Below, in pieces: positions 1 to 7,821 of a stretch of 64,000 nucleotides of DNA (its first letter is position 1; every line of letters starts with the position of its first letter). Origin of the DNA: UBA10649 sp963842725 (GTDB lineage Bacteria > Actinomycetota > Actinomycetes > S36-B12); assembly GCA_963842725.1 (NCBI GenBank), contig CAWJHN010000003.1, positions 372,001 to 436,000 of the forward strand, read 5' to 3'. The translations under genes and the position numbers were made by a program. The notes beneath the pieces were generated by a model. That model had not been told where the DNA came from, did not search any database, and saw nothing but the letters and a program-made list of their open reading frames with translations.

Positions 1-96
1 TTCGCGGGCGAGGGCGTGCGCATCACCATCGCCGAGACCGAGGCGAACGACCGGGTCATCGAGGTGGCTAGGGACTTCCGCCGGCCGCCCGGTTGA
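1..96 (+). CDS. C-terminus of a HisC-like aminotransferase (partial)
   Basis: The first 31 codons are open from base 1 and end in TGA at 94-96. The peptide begins FAGEGVRITIAETEANDRVI, which matches the C-terminal strand of histidinol-phosphate/aromatic aminotransferases (pattern G-x-G-V-R-I-T followed by E/N-N-D). These are PLP-dependent cytosolic enzymes of histidine or aromatic amino acid synthesis. The active-site lysine lies outside the window, so function rests on this short tail. It is convergent with the acyltransferase gene and overlaps its 3' end by about 29 bases. Confidence 0.6.
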   Translation, partial: FAGEGVRITIAETEANDRVIEVARDFRRPPG

Positions 97-2278
97 TCGC
101 GCTCGCCAGCCCGTCGGCGAGGAGCAGCGAGCCGGGCACGGCCAGGTGGGTCTCGTCCTGGTAGACCGGCGTGCCGTCGCGCGTCGCAGAGCAGGACTCA
201 TCGCCGCACAGGGCGGGGTTCGGGTCGTAGACGATCACTCCGGGGTAGGCACGTGCGACGGCGTTCTCGACATCGAGCGCCGGACGGCGGTCCGCCTCGC
301 TGTCCTGACGGGAGACCTCGAAATCCCGGCTGCCGATGGCTGCGGCGAGCAGTGACGTCCGATCGGTGTAGCCGGTCATCTCCGGAACCGCGCCGATTAT
401 CACGACCCCGACGCCGGCGCGGGTCAGGTCCGCGACGACGGGCTCGAGTCCGCGACGCCAGAGTGCGGCCGCCTCGTCGACGGAATCGGCCCGGCCGCCG
501 TCGTCTCTGGCCGCCGTGCGCCAGCCCCACTCCGGATGCACGTATCCCGCAGAGCGGTTGGCGATGACCACGACGTCGGGTCGTTCCGCACGCGCATAGT
601 CGACGATCGAGCGCTGCCAGGCGCGACACGGGTAGTTGTGGACCCCGCTGGACTCCCGGCCGAGGAAGGGGCACCCGGTGTGGCTCGTCACGATCGTGTC
701 CATGCCGATCGACTCGGCGGCCGCGATGACGCCGTCGGCGAGGGCGTAGGCCTGGGAGTCGCCGGCCAGCAGGACGGTGCCCGTCGGGCTCTGCGGCCCG
801 AAGGTGCAGCGAGCGGGGTCGAGGTCGGTGTTGACGCACCCGGCCCGGACGGCCACGTGCTGTGACCGCAGGCTGCCGCCCTCGCCGCCGGCCACCTCGC
901 CGTCGTCGACGGCGGAGTCGGCCTGCTGCTCGGCCGTCGCGCGGTCCGGCGCCACGGGCCTGTTCGACGCTCCGGGCGACGACACTGGCGGCGGTGACGC
1001 GAGGTCGGTGACCGTCGTCACCACGGCGCTCGGCGGCACCAGCCCCCACCCGGTGCTGGCACCGGTGAGAAGCAGGGCGCAGGTGGCCAGGGGGATGCCG
1101 ACCGTCACGACGACGAGGCTAGCCGCGCCCGTCCGCGTGCGCGGCCTGAGTCGGCGCAGCGGCTGCTCCACGAGGCGGTACGACAGGAGGGCCGGGACGA
1201 TCGAGGCGGCGGCGGCCGCGACGAGCAGCACGGGCCGGTTCGGGAACAGCAGCGCCGTGTAGACGATGACCGGCCAGTGCCACAGGTACCAGGAGTACGA
1301 GATGTCCCCGACGAGGACCATCGGCGGGATGGCGAGCACCCTGCTCACTCCGGTCGTGTGGTGCGACCCGGAGTGGATGACGATCGCCGTGCCGGCCACC
1401 GGGACCAGGGCGATCCAGCCGGGGAAGGCCATGGACTCGTCCACGAGCAGGGCGGCGCCCGCGATGAGGCCGAGGCCGAGCAGTCCCAGGAGCCGGGCCA
1501 CCCTCGACGACAGGACCGCGAGCCTGGGCAGGACGAGCGCCAGGACCGCCCCGACCGCGAACTCCCAGGCGCGCGTGAACGGGGAGTAGAAGGCGAAGGA
1601 CTCCGCGCCCCCGAAGTACTCGGTCAGTCCGGACGCGAAGGTCGATCCGTGCGACCAGGCCACGGACAGGGCGAACGAGACCCCCGCCACGACCAGGACC
1701 GGGACCAGCACCATCGGCGGCGTGGCCCGGTGGCGCGCCCGGCGGACCGAGGCCCAGCCCAGTGCCAGCAGGGCGGGGAACGCGAGGTAGAACTGCTCTT
1801 CCACCGAGAGCGACCAGGTGTTGAGCAGCGGGTTCGTGACCGCGTTCTGGGCGAAGTAGTCCCCCGCGGCGTGCGCGATGGTGAAGTTGGCCGACAGGAG
1901 CATCGCGCCCAGTCCGGTGCGCGCTGTCGCCTGCTGAGCGCCGAACGGGTTCTGCAGCAGGATCGACGCCAGTGCCACGACCGTGACGGTCAGTGCCAGG
2001 GCCGGCGTGAGGCGCAGGAAGCGGCGGAAGTAGAAGTGCCGGAACCTGAGGCGATCGTGCGTGGCCCACTCGCGCATGAGCATCGCGGTGATGACGAATC
2101 CCGAGATGACGAAGAAGACGTCGACGCCGACGAACCCCCCGGGTACGGGCAGTCCGGCATGGAAGGCAACCACGAGGAGCACGGCGACGGCCCGCAGGCC
2201 CTGGATGTCGGCCCGGCGACGGCTGCGCGGCGCCTCCGCAGGCGACGCCGACGCCCTCTCCAGCAGATCGGCTGACAC
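68..2278 (-). CDS. OafA/YrhL-type membrane O-acyltransferase with C-terminal SGNH domain
   Basis: The 736-residue protein has two parts. Residues about 24-400 form an acyltransferase-3 domain with roughly ten membrane segments. It has the usual R-A-V-A-V start, the conserved His in VVAFHAG and the GVDVFFVISGFVI motif. Residues about 480-730 form an extracytoplasmic SGNH hydrolase-like domain, with block I at VLLAGDSQAYAL and the Asp/His pair at DETHLAVPG. Proteins of this architecture acetylate extracellular polysaccharides or peptidoglycan: the membrane part passes the acyl group across and the SGNH part transfers it. The exact acceptor cannot be told. The start is GTG at 2278, three bases after the stop of the EamA gene, so the two are probably co-transcribed. 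Confidence 0.88.
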   Translation of the reverse strand: MSADLLERASASPAEAPRSRRRADIQGLRAVAVLLVVAFHAGLPVPGGFVGVDVFFVISGFVITAMLMREWATHDRLRFRHFYFRRFLRLTPALALTVTVVALASILLQNPFGAQQATARTGLGAMLLSANFTIAHAAGDYFAQNAVTNPLLNTWSLSVEEQFYLAFPALLALGWASVRRARHRATPPMVLVPVLVVAGVSFALSVAWSHGSTFASGLTEYFGGAESFAFYSPFTRAWEFAVGAVLALVLPRLAVLSSRVARLLGLLGLGLIAGAALLVDESMAFPGWIALVPVAGTAIVIHSGSHHTTGVSRVLAIPPMVLVGDISYSWYLWHWPVIVYTALLFPNRPVLLVAAAAASIVPALLSYRLVEQPLRRLRPRTRTGAASLVVVTVGIPLATCALLLTGASTGWGLVPPSAVVTTVTDLASPPPVSSPGASNRPVAPDRATAEQQADSAVDDGEVAGGEGGSLRSQHVAVRAGCVNTDLDPARCTFGPQSPTGTVLLAGDSQAYALADGVIAAAESIGMDTIVTSHTGCPFLGRESSGVHNYPCRAWQRSIVDYARAERPDVVVIANRSAGYVHPEWGWRTAARDDGGRADSVDEAAALWRRGLEPVVADLTRAGVGVVIIGAVPEMTGYTDRTSLLAAAIGSRDFEVSRQDSEADRRPALDVENAVARAYPGVIVYDPNPALCGDESCSATRDGTPVYQDETHLAVPGSLLLADGLASAINRAAGGSP

Positions 2279-2281
2279 GCG

Positions 2282-3205
2282 CTATCGGCCCTCTCCGGAG
2301 ACGACGAGCACCACCCCGCCGACGACGACGGTGAGCCCGACGATCACGTCGGCGGTGATCGGCTCCCGAATGATGAGCCAGCCTAGGAGCACCGCCACGA
2401 CCGGGTTGATGTAGGCATAGGTGGCCGTCAGCGACATCGGGGCGCGGCCGAGCAGCCAGGTGTACGCCGTGTACCCGCCCAGGGAGGCGGCGATGAGGTA
2501 GCCCAGCGCCAGCCACGAGTCCGGGCTGATCTGCTCCAGGTGGAAGCGCTCGCCGCGCAGCAGGCCGACGGTGAACAGGGCGAGTCCCGCGAACGCCATC
2601 TCGTACGCGGTCGTGACCAGGGGGTTGGCCGGAAGGGCGTAGCCGGCCGACCGCCAGGAGAAGAAGGCCCAGCAGAAGCTCGAGCACATGATGGCCAGGG
2701 ACCACACGACGACGTCGCCGTCGCCGCCGGAGACCGGGTCCGTGCCGCCGGGCAGGAGCATAAGGACCAGCCCGATCATGCCGACGCCGACGCCGACGAG
2801 GGTCAGCGTGGCCGGCCGCTCGCCGGCCCGCACGCGGAAGGCGATGATCCACATGGGCATGACCGCCACCAGCAGGGCGGCCACCCCGCTGGGCACGTAG
2901 CGCTCCGCCAGCGACAGCGTGCCGATGCCGACGCCGAGCAGGGACACGCCCATCGTCGCCGTCGCTCGGAGCTCGCGGCGCGAGATCGTCAGCACCCGGG
3001 GTCCCCGGAACGCGACCAGCCCCGCCGCCAGGATCAACGCGGCCACGGTGAATCGGACGCCGTTGGCCGCCATCGGAGGCATCGTGGAGCCGACGACCGC
3101 GATGCCGAGGTACGTGGACCCCCAGATGAGCCACAGCGCCACGAGCGGCCCCCACACCTGGACGCCGGGTGCCCGCGTCACGCCGCGGATGTCGGTAGGG
3201 GCCAC
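2282..3205 (-). CDS. EamA-family (DMT superfamily) transporter
   Basis: This is a ten-helix permease of about 307 residues with two EamA repeats. The N-terminal repeat carries the family signature WLIWGSTYLGIAV, and the second begins near SFCWAFFSWRSAGYA. Family members export amino acids or other small metabolites across the inner membrane; no substrate can be assigned. I prefer the GTG at 3205. A CACAGT -10-like hexamer at 3212-3217 lies six bases upstream, which fits a leaderless transcript. An in-frame GTG at 3241 gives a 319-residue form with an untypical Arg-rich extension. The gene is divergent from cydA and leads into the acyltransferase gene. Confidence 0.85.
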   Translation of the reverse strand: MAPTDIRGVTRAPGVQVWGPLVALWLIWGSTYLGIAVVGSTMPPMAANGVRFTVAALILAAGLVAFRGPRVLTISRRELRATATMGVSLLGVGIGTLSLAERYVPSGVAALLVAVMPMWIIAFRVRAGERPATLTLVGVGVGMIGLVLMLLPGGTDPVSGGDGDVVVWSLAIMCSSFCWAFFSWRSAGYALPANPLVTTAYEMAFAGLALFTVGLLRGERFHLEQISPDSWLALGYLIAASLGGYTAYTWLLGRAPMSLTATYAYINPVVAVLLGWLIIREPITADVIVGLTVVVGGVVLVVSGEGR

Positions 3206-3225
3206 GCGGACACTGTGCCATCTCC

Positions 3226-3239
3226 GTGTCGAACGACAC
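3226..3239. promoter_or_regulatory. 14-bp palindrome upstream of the EamA gene
   Basis: GTGTCGAACGACAC is a perfect inverted repeat. If the EamA start is the GTG at 3205, it lies at the expected -35 region of that gene, where a repressor would bind. The same half-site (GTGTCG/CGACAC) recurs in the hemA promoter, but the half-sites are common in GC-rich DNA. The regulator is unknown. Confidence 0.35.
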
Positions 3240-3278
3240 ACTCCGCCGATGGACGATTCGGGCGGTTGGGTCCGCCAA

Positions 3279-3298
3279 GTCGGGACTTTGGTCCCGGA
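3279..3298 (+). promoter_or_regulatory. DevR/DosR-type box upstream of cydA
   Basis: GTCGGGACTTTGGTCCCGGA matches the mycobacterial DevR (DosR) consensus TTSGGGACTWWWGTCCCSAA at 17 of 20 positions, with both GGGAC/GTCCC cores intact and the correct four-base spacing. It lies 121 bases upstream of the cydA start. A degenerate second copy (TTCGGG...TCCG) begins 22 bases upstream at about 3257, as expected for tandem DevR sites. A DevS-like kinase and a DevR-like regulator lie just beyond cydC. I infer hypoxia- or NO-responsive induction of the cyd operon. Confidence 0.7.
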
Positions 3299-3419
3299 TT
3301 AAACGGACCGATGACAACGAAATCCCCATGCTTCGACGGCAGAATGGCGCCCAGCATGCGGGGGATCTCTCCTGCACCGATCGTCCGATTCGTCGGCGAG
3401 CAGAGAAGGACTAACGACC

Positions 3420-4847
3420 ATGGGCGCGCTTCAGCTCTCGCAGTGGCAGTTCGGCATCACGACCGTCTACCACTTCCTGTTCGTCCCGCTGACCCTGGGC
3501 ACGGTCTGGCTGGTGGCCGGATTCCAGACGGCGTGGTACCGCACCGGCAAGGTCAAGTACCTCCAGCTCACCAAGTTCTTCGGGAAGCTCTTCCTCATCA
3601 ATGTCGCCATGGGCATCGTCACGGGCATCGTCCAGGAGTTCCAGTTCGGGATGAACTGGTCGGACTACTCACGGTTCGTCGGCGACGTGTTCGGCGCACC
3701 GCTCGCGATGGAGGGCCTGCTCGCCTTCTTCCTCGAGTCGACGTTCCTCGGCCTGTGGATCTTCGGCTGGGACCGCCTTCCCAAGAGGCTGCACCTGGCC
3801 ACCATCTGGCTCGCGGCGGCCGGCACGGCGTTCTCGGCGTACTTCATCCTCGCGGCGAACGCGTTCATGCAGCACCCGGTCGGCTTCGAGATCGATCCGG
3901 TGACCGGCCGGGCTGTGCTCAACGACATCTTCGCGGTGCTCTTCCAGAACACTGCCTGGATCGCCTTCCTCCACACGATGGCCGCCTCGTTCCTGGTGTC
4001 CGGCGCGGGCGTGGCGGGCGTGGCCGCGTGGATGATCATGAAGAACCGTCAGGTCGAGGTCTTCCGTCCGGCGGCGAAGCTCGGCGCCTGGGTGATCCTC
4101 GTGTCCGCGGTGGCCGTCTCCATCACCGGCGACCTGGACATGAAGATCATGGTCCAGCAGCAGCCGATGAAGGTCGCCGCCGCCGAGGCGCTGTACACCA
4201 CGACCGAGAACGCGCCGTTCAGCATCCTGTCGATCGGCGACGTGTCCGGCGACTCGGCCACGACGATCCTCGAGGTCCCGGGCCTGCTCTCGTATCTGGC
4301 GACCGGCACCTTCGACGGCCCCGACAGCACGGTCGAGGGCATCGACAACCTGCAGGAGCAGTACCTCGCGGAGTATCCGCAGTACGGCCCCGACATGAAC
4401 TTCGTGCCCTACGTGCCCGTGACCTACTGGGGCTTCCGGCTGATGATCGGCCTCGGCATGATCGCGGCCCTGTACGCCCTGTTCGCGCTGTGGCTGTTCC
4501 GGGGCGGCCGGGTTCCGAAGAGCCGCTTCTTCGCCTTCGCGAGCAGCGTCATCGTGCTGTTCCCGCTGTTCGGCATCTCCGCGGGCTGGATCTTCACCGA
4601 GATGGGCCGCCAGCCGTGGATCGTGTTCGGCGAGCAGATAACCGCTGACGGGATCTCGCCACTGCTGACTCCGTTCGAGGTGTGGGTGTCGATGATCGGC
4701 TTCACGCTGCTGTACGCGGTCCTGGCCGTGATCGAGGTGGCGCTCCTGCTGAAGTACATCAAGGCGGGCGCGCCCGAGGTCGTCGTCGAGGATCCGTTCT
4801 CGGAAGCCCAGCAGGACGAGGACAAGCAGCTCTACTTCGCGTACTAG
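3420..4847 (+). CDS. cydA: Cytochrome bd ubiquinol/menaquinol oxidase subunit I
   Basis: This subunit carries hemes b558, b595 and d. It oxidises quinol and reduces oxygen to water with high affinity in the cytoplasmic membrane. The 475-residue protein starts MGALQLSQWQFGITTVYHFL, whose His18 is the usual heme ligand. It has the conserved His of WIAFLHTMAAS and the C-terminal MGRQPW motif. Its length fits the short Q-loop class usual in Actinobacteria. The start ATG follows an AGAAGGA ribosome site at 3403-3409. cydB follows after 43 bases and then cydD-cydC. The DevR-type box upstream suggests oxygen-dependent control. Confidence 0.97.
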   Translation: MGALQLSQWQFGITTVYHFLFVPLTLGTVWLVAGFQTAWYRTGKVKYLQLTKFFGKLFLINVAMGIVTGIVQEFQFGMNWSDYSRFVGDVFGAPLAMEGLLAFFLESTFLGLWIFGWDRLPKRLHLATIWLAAAGTAFSAYFILAANAFMQHPVGFEIDPVTGRAVLNDIFAVLFQNTAWIAFLHTMAASFLVSGAGVAGVAAWMIMKNRQVEVFRPAAKLGAWVILVSAVAVSITGDLDMKIMVQQQPMKVAAAEALYTTTENAPFSILSIGDVSGDSATTILEVPGLLSYLATGTFDGPDSTVEGIDNLQEQYLAEYPQYGPDMNFVPYVPVTYWGFRLMIGLGMIAALYALFALWLFRGGRVPKSRFFAFASSVIVLFPLFGISAGWIFTEMGRQPWIVFGEQITADGISPLLTPFEVWVSMIGFTLLYAVLAVIEVALLLKYIKAGAPEVVVEDPFSEAQQDEDKQLYFAY

Positions 4848-4890
4848 GCCGACCGGGACCTGTGGTTCCAAGGAAAGAGAGAGACCCATC

Positions 4891-5982
4891 ATGGAACTGA
4901 CGACCGTCTGGTTCGCACTCATCGCAGTGCTCTGGATCGGCTACTTCGTCCTCGACGGCTTCGACCTCGGAGTCGGGATGCTGCTGCCGGTCATCGGCAA
5001 GGACGACCTCAGCCGCCGCGTGATGATCAACTCGATCGCCACCGTCTGGGACGGCAACGAGGTGTGGCTGCTGGTCGCCGGCGGCGCGACGTTCGCCGCC
5101 TTCCCCCTGTGGTACGCGACGATGTTCAGCGGCATGTACCTCGCCCTGTTCCTGGTCCTGGTCGGGCTCATCCTGCGCGGTGTCGCCTTCGAGTACCGGG
5201 GCAAGCGCGACTCGGCCACGTGGCGCGCCCGCTGGGACTGGGCCATCGTCGTGGGTTCGGCGCTGCCGGCCCTGCTGTTCGGCGTGGCCTTCGGCAACAT
5301 CGTCGGCGGCATGGCGCTGGAGCCCCTCGCGGGCACGCCGGCGACCACGGACTTCGCCGTCGATGCAGGCGCGATCAACTTCACCGGCAACCTGTTCAGC
5401 CTGCTCAATCCGTTCTCGCTGCTGGTGGGCGTCATGACGCTCACCGTCTTCATGACGCACGGCGCGATCTACCTCGCCCTCAAGACGTCGGGCGAGGTGC
5501 GCGACGCATCGCGCAAGGTGGCGCTGCGCATCGGCCTGGTGGCGGCAGTGGCCGCTGTCGCCGCACTGCTGTGGGCACAGGCCTTCTCGGGTCGCGTCGC
5601 GATCACGCTGCCGCTCGCACTGCTGGCCGCCGTGGCGTGGCTCGCAGCGCTGTTCATGACGATGAAGGGTCGCGACGGCTGGGCCTTCCTCCTCAGCGCG
5701 GGAACGATCCTGCTGGCCGTCACGGCGCTCTTCGTCGGCCTGTTCCCGAACGTCATGCCGAGCAACATCGACGAGGCCTACAACCTGACCGTCACCAACG
5801 CGTCGAGCCAGCAGTACACGCTGACCGTGATGACGATCGTCGCTGTGGTCATGACCCCGATCGTGCTGATCTACCAGGGCTGGACCTTCTGGGTCTTCCG
5901 CAAGCGGATCAGCACCTCGATGATCCCGCCGCAGCCCGTGTCCGGCCGTTCGGACGATCGGTTCGCCGCCTCGTCGAACTAG
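4891..5982 (+). CDS. cydB: Cytochrome bd oxidase subunit II
   Basis: CydB is the heme-free structural partner of CydA. The 363-residue membrane protein opens with the family signature ALIAVLWIGYFVLDGFDLGV, and has ATVWDGNEVWLLVAGGA and a C-terminal helix rich in Val and Ile. About eight helices are visible. An AAGGAAAGAGAG ribosome site precedes the ATG. It is cotranscribed with cydA, and a strong hairpin follows the stop, partly separating the oxidase genes from cydDC. Confidence 0.97.
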   Translation: MELTTVWFALIAVLWIGYFVLDGFDLGVGMLLPVIGKDDLSRRVMINSIATVWDGNEVWLLVAGGATFAAFPLWYATMFSGMYLALFLVLVGLILRGVAFEYRGKRDSATWRARWDWAIVVGSALPALLFGVAFGNIVGGMALEPLAGTPATTDFAVDAGAINFTGNLFSLLNPFSLLVGVMTLTVFMTHGAIYLALKTSGEVRDASRKVALRIGLVAAVAAVAALLWAQAFSGRVAITLPLALLAAVAWLAALFMTMKGRDGWAFLLSAGTILLAVTALFVGLFPNVMPSNIDEAYNLTVTNASSQQYTLTVMTIVAVVMTPIVLIYQGWTFWVFRKRISTSMIPPQPVSGRSDDRFAASSN

Positions 5983-6033
5983 GGATTCGCCCCGCCGACA
6001 CTCCGGCGCCGAAGACCTCAGCAGCACGGTGGA

Positions 6034-6060
6034 GGGGTCGCCCCCGATGGGGGCGACCCC
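6034..6060 (+). terminator. Hairpin between cydB and cydD
   Basis: A perfect 12-bp stem (GGGGTCGCCCCC and its complement) closes on a three-base GAT loop 51 bases after the cydB stop, followed by TTCC rather than a long T run. It could terminate or attenuate, so that structural subunits are made in excess over the CydDC exporter. Confidence 0.65.
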
Positions 6061-6084
6061 TTCCGCATGTCAGGATGACCCATC

Positions 6085-7821
6085 ATGAGGCCGCTCGATC
6101 CGCGACTGCTGAGGTTCGCGCGCAGCACCCGGGGCTTCATCGTCATGGCCATCGTTCTCGGCGTGCTGACCGCGGTCCTGGTGATCCTGCAGGCCCGACT
6201 CCTGTCCGACGTGATCGTCTCGGTGACGTCCGAGGGGGCCGGATGGGACGACGTCGGCACGTCCGTCGTCGCGGTCGCCCTGGTCTTCGGCGCCCGCGCG
6301 CTGATCTCCTGGCTGTCCGAGGTGGCGGCGGTCCGGGCGTCGGCCAAGGCGAAGCAGGAACTGCGCGAGGCGGCGCTCGAGCACACCCTTCGGCTCGGGC
6401 CGGCCGGTCCCGGCGTGCAGGACCCCGGCACCACCGCTGCCCTGATCACCCGGGGTATCGATGCCCTCGACGGGTACTTCTCCCGCTACCTGCCGCAGCT
6501 CGTGCTGGCGGTCATCGTGCCGGTGGCCGTGATCCTGACCGTGCTCGGACAGGATCTGCTCTCGACCATCATCATCTGCGTCACGGTCCCGCTGATCCCC
6601 GTGTTCATGATCCTGATAGGGATGTACACCCGCGGCCAGGTGGACAAGCAGTGGCGGACCCTGGCGGTCCTGTCGGGGCACTTCCTCGACCTGGTGTCGG
6701 GGCTGCCCACGCTGACGATCTTCGGGCGGGCCAAGTCTCAGGCGGCCGCCATCCGGGCCATCGGGGACCGCTATCGCAGCACCACCATGGGCGTCCTGAG
6801 GGTGTCCTTCCTGTCGTCACTCGCCCTCGAGCTCCTCGCCACGCTGTCGGTCGCCCTGGTGGCCGTGTCGGTCGGACTGCGGCTGGCCGAGGGCCAGATC
6901 ACGTACCCGGTCGCCCTGTTCGTCCTGCTGCTCGCCCCAGAGGCCTACCTCCCGCTGCGCCTGGTGGGGCAGCACTTCCATGCGGCCGCCGAGGGTCTCG
7001 GCGCGGCCGAGCGCCTGTTCGTGATCCTCGAGACGCCGGTCGCCACGGGCGGGAGCACGGTGCTGCCGCCGGGGGCCGTCACGCTGTCGATCGAGGACGT
7101 GTCCGTCACATACCCGTCGAGGCCCGACCCTGCGCTGGACAGCGCTACTTTCGTCGCGCTGCCCGGCACGGTGACGGCCATCGTGGGTGCATCGGGCGGC
7201 GGCAAGAGCACGCTGCTCAGCGCCATCCTCGGCTTCGTCGAGCCGAGTCGCGGCCGCGTCGTCGTCTCGGCGGGCGGCTCCGACATCGCGTTGGGCGACG
7301 TCGAGCTCGATTCGTGGCGCGGACGGGTGGCCTGGCTGCCGCAGCGCGCCCGCCTGGTGGGCGCCGACCTCACCGACAGCCCGACCATCGGCGACGCCGT
7401 GCGGCTCGGCCGGCCCGATGCCGATGACGATGCGGTGTGGCGGGCGATGGAGACGGCGGGCATCGCCGACGACCTGCGCGCCCTTCCAGACGGCTTGGGA
7501 ACGCGGCTCGCCGCGGACGGCTCCGGGTTCTCGGTCGGGCAGGTGCAGCGGCTCTCCCTGGCCCGGGCCATCGTGACCGGTGCCGACGTCGTGCTGCTCG
7601 ACGAGCCGACTGCCGCACTTGACGGGGCCACGGAGACGGCAGTGGTCGAGGCGATCCGGCGAATGGCTGCGGCCGGCGCGACCGTGATCGTGGTCGCCCA
7701 TCGACCGGCCATGATCGAGATCGCCCATCAGGTCGTGCGGCTGGACCGCCCGCTGGTCGACGACCTGGCCGTGGCCGGCATCCCGGACCCAGGCACCGCC
7801 ATCGGGGGCACCGGATGGTGA
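6085..7821 (+). CDS. cydD: CydD half-transporter of the cysteine/glutathione exporter
   Basis: CydD pairs with CydC as a heterodimeric ABC exporter of reduced thiols, needed to assemble cytochrome bd. The 578-residue protein has an N-terminal six-helix membrane domain (to about residue 310) and an ATPase domain. The ATPase has Walker A GASGGGKST, an ABC signature written FSVGQVQRL and Walker B VVLLDEPTAAL with the H-loop in VVAHRP. The degenerate SVGQ instead of SGGQ suggests that one of the two ATP sites is weak, as in many heterodimeric exporters. The stop overlaps the cydC start by seven bases, so the two are translationally coupled. Confidence 0.93.
   Translation: MRPLDPRLLRFARSTRGFIVMAIVLGVLTAVLVILQARLLSDVIVSVTSEGAGWDDVGTSVVAVALVFGARALISWLSEVAAVRASAKAKQELREAALEHTLRLGPAGPGVQDPGTTAALITRGIDALDGYFSRYLPQLVLAVIVPVAVILTVLGQDLLSTIIICVTVPLIPVFMILIGMYTRGQVDKQWRTLAVLSGHFLDLVSGLPTLTIFGRAKSQAAAIRAIGDRYRSTTMGVLRVSFLSSLALELLATLSVALVAVSVGLRLAEGQITYPVALFVLLLAPEAYLPLRLVGQHFHAAAEGLGAAERLFVILETPVATGGSTVLPPGAVTLSIEDVSVTYPSRPDPALDSATFVALPGTVTAIVGASGGGKSTLLSAILGFVEPSRGRVVVSAGGSDIALGDVELDSWRGRVAWLPQRARLVGADLTDSPTIGDAVRLGRPDADDDAVWRAMETAGIADDLRALPDGLGTRLAADGSGFSVGQVQRLSLARAIVTGADVVLLDEPTAALDGATETAVVEAIRRMAAAGATVIVVAHRPAMIEIAHQVVRLDRPLVDDLAVAGIPDPGTAIGGTGW

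Noticed and set aside
1119..3377. A 752-codon minus-strand frame over the acyltransferase and EamA genes
   Set aside because: It is an out-of-frame shadow of two well-supported genes with low-complexity Arg/Gly/Pro composition.
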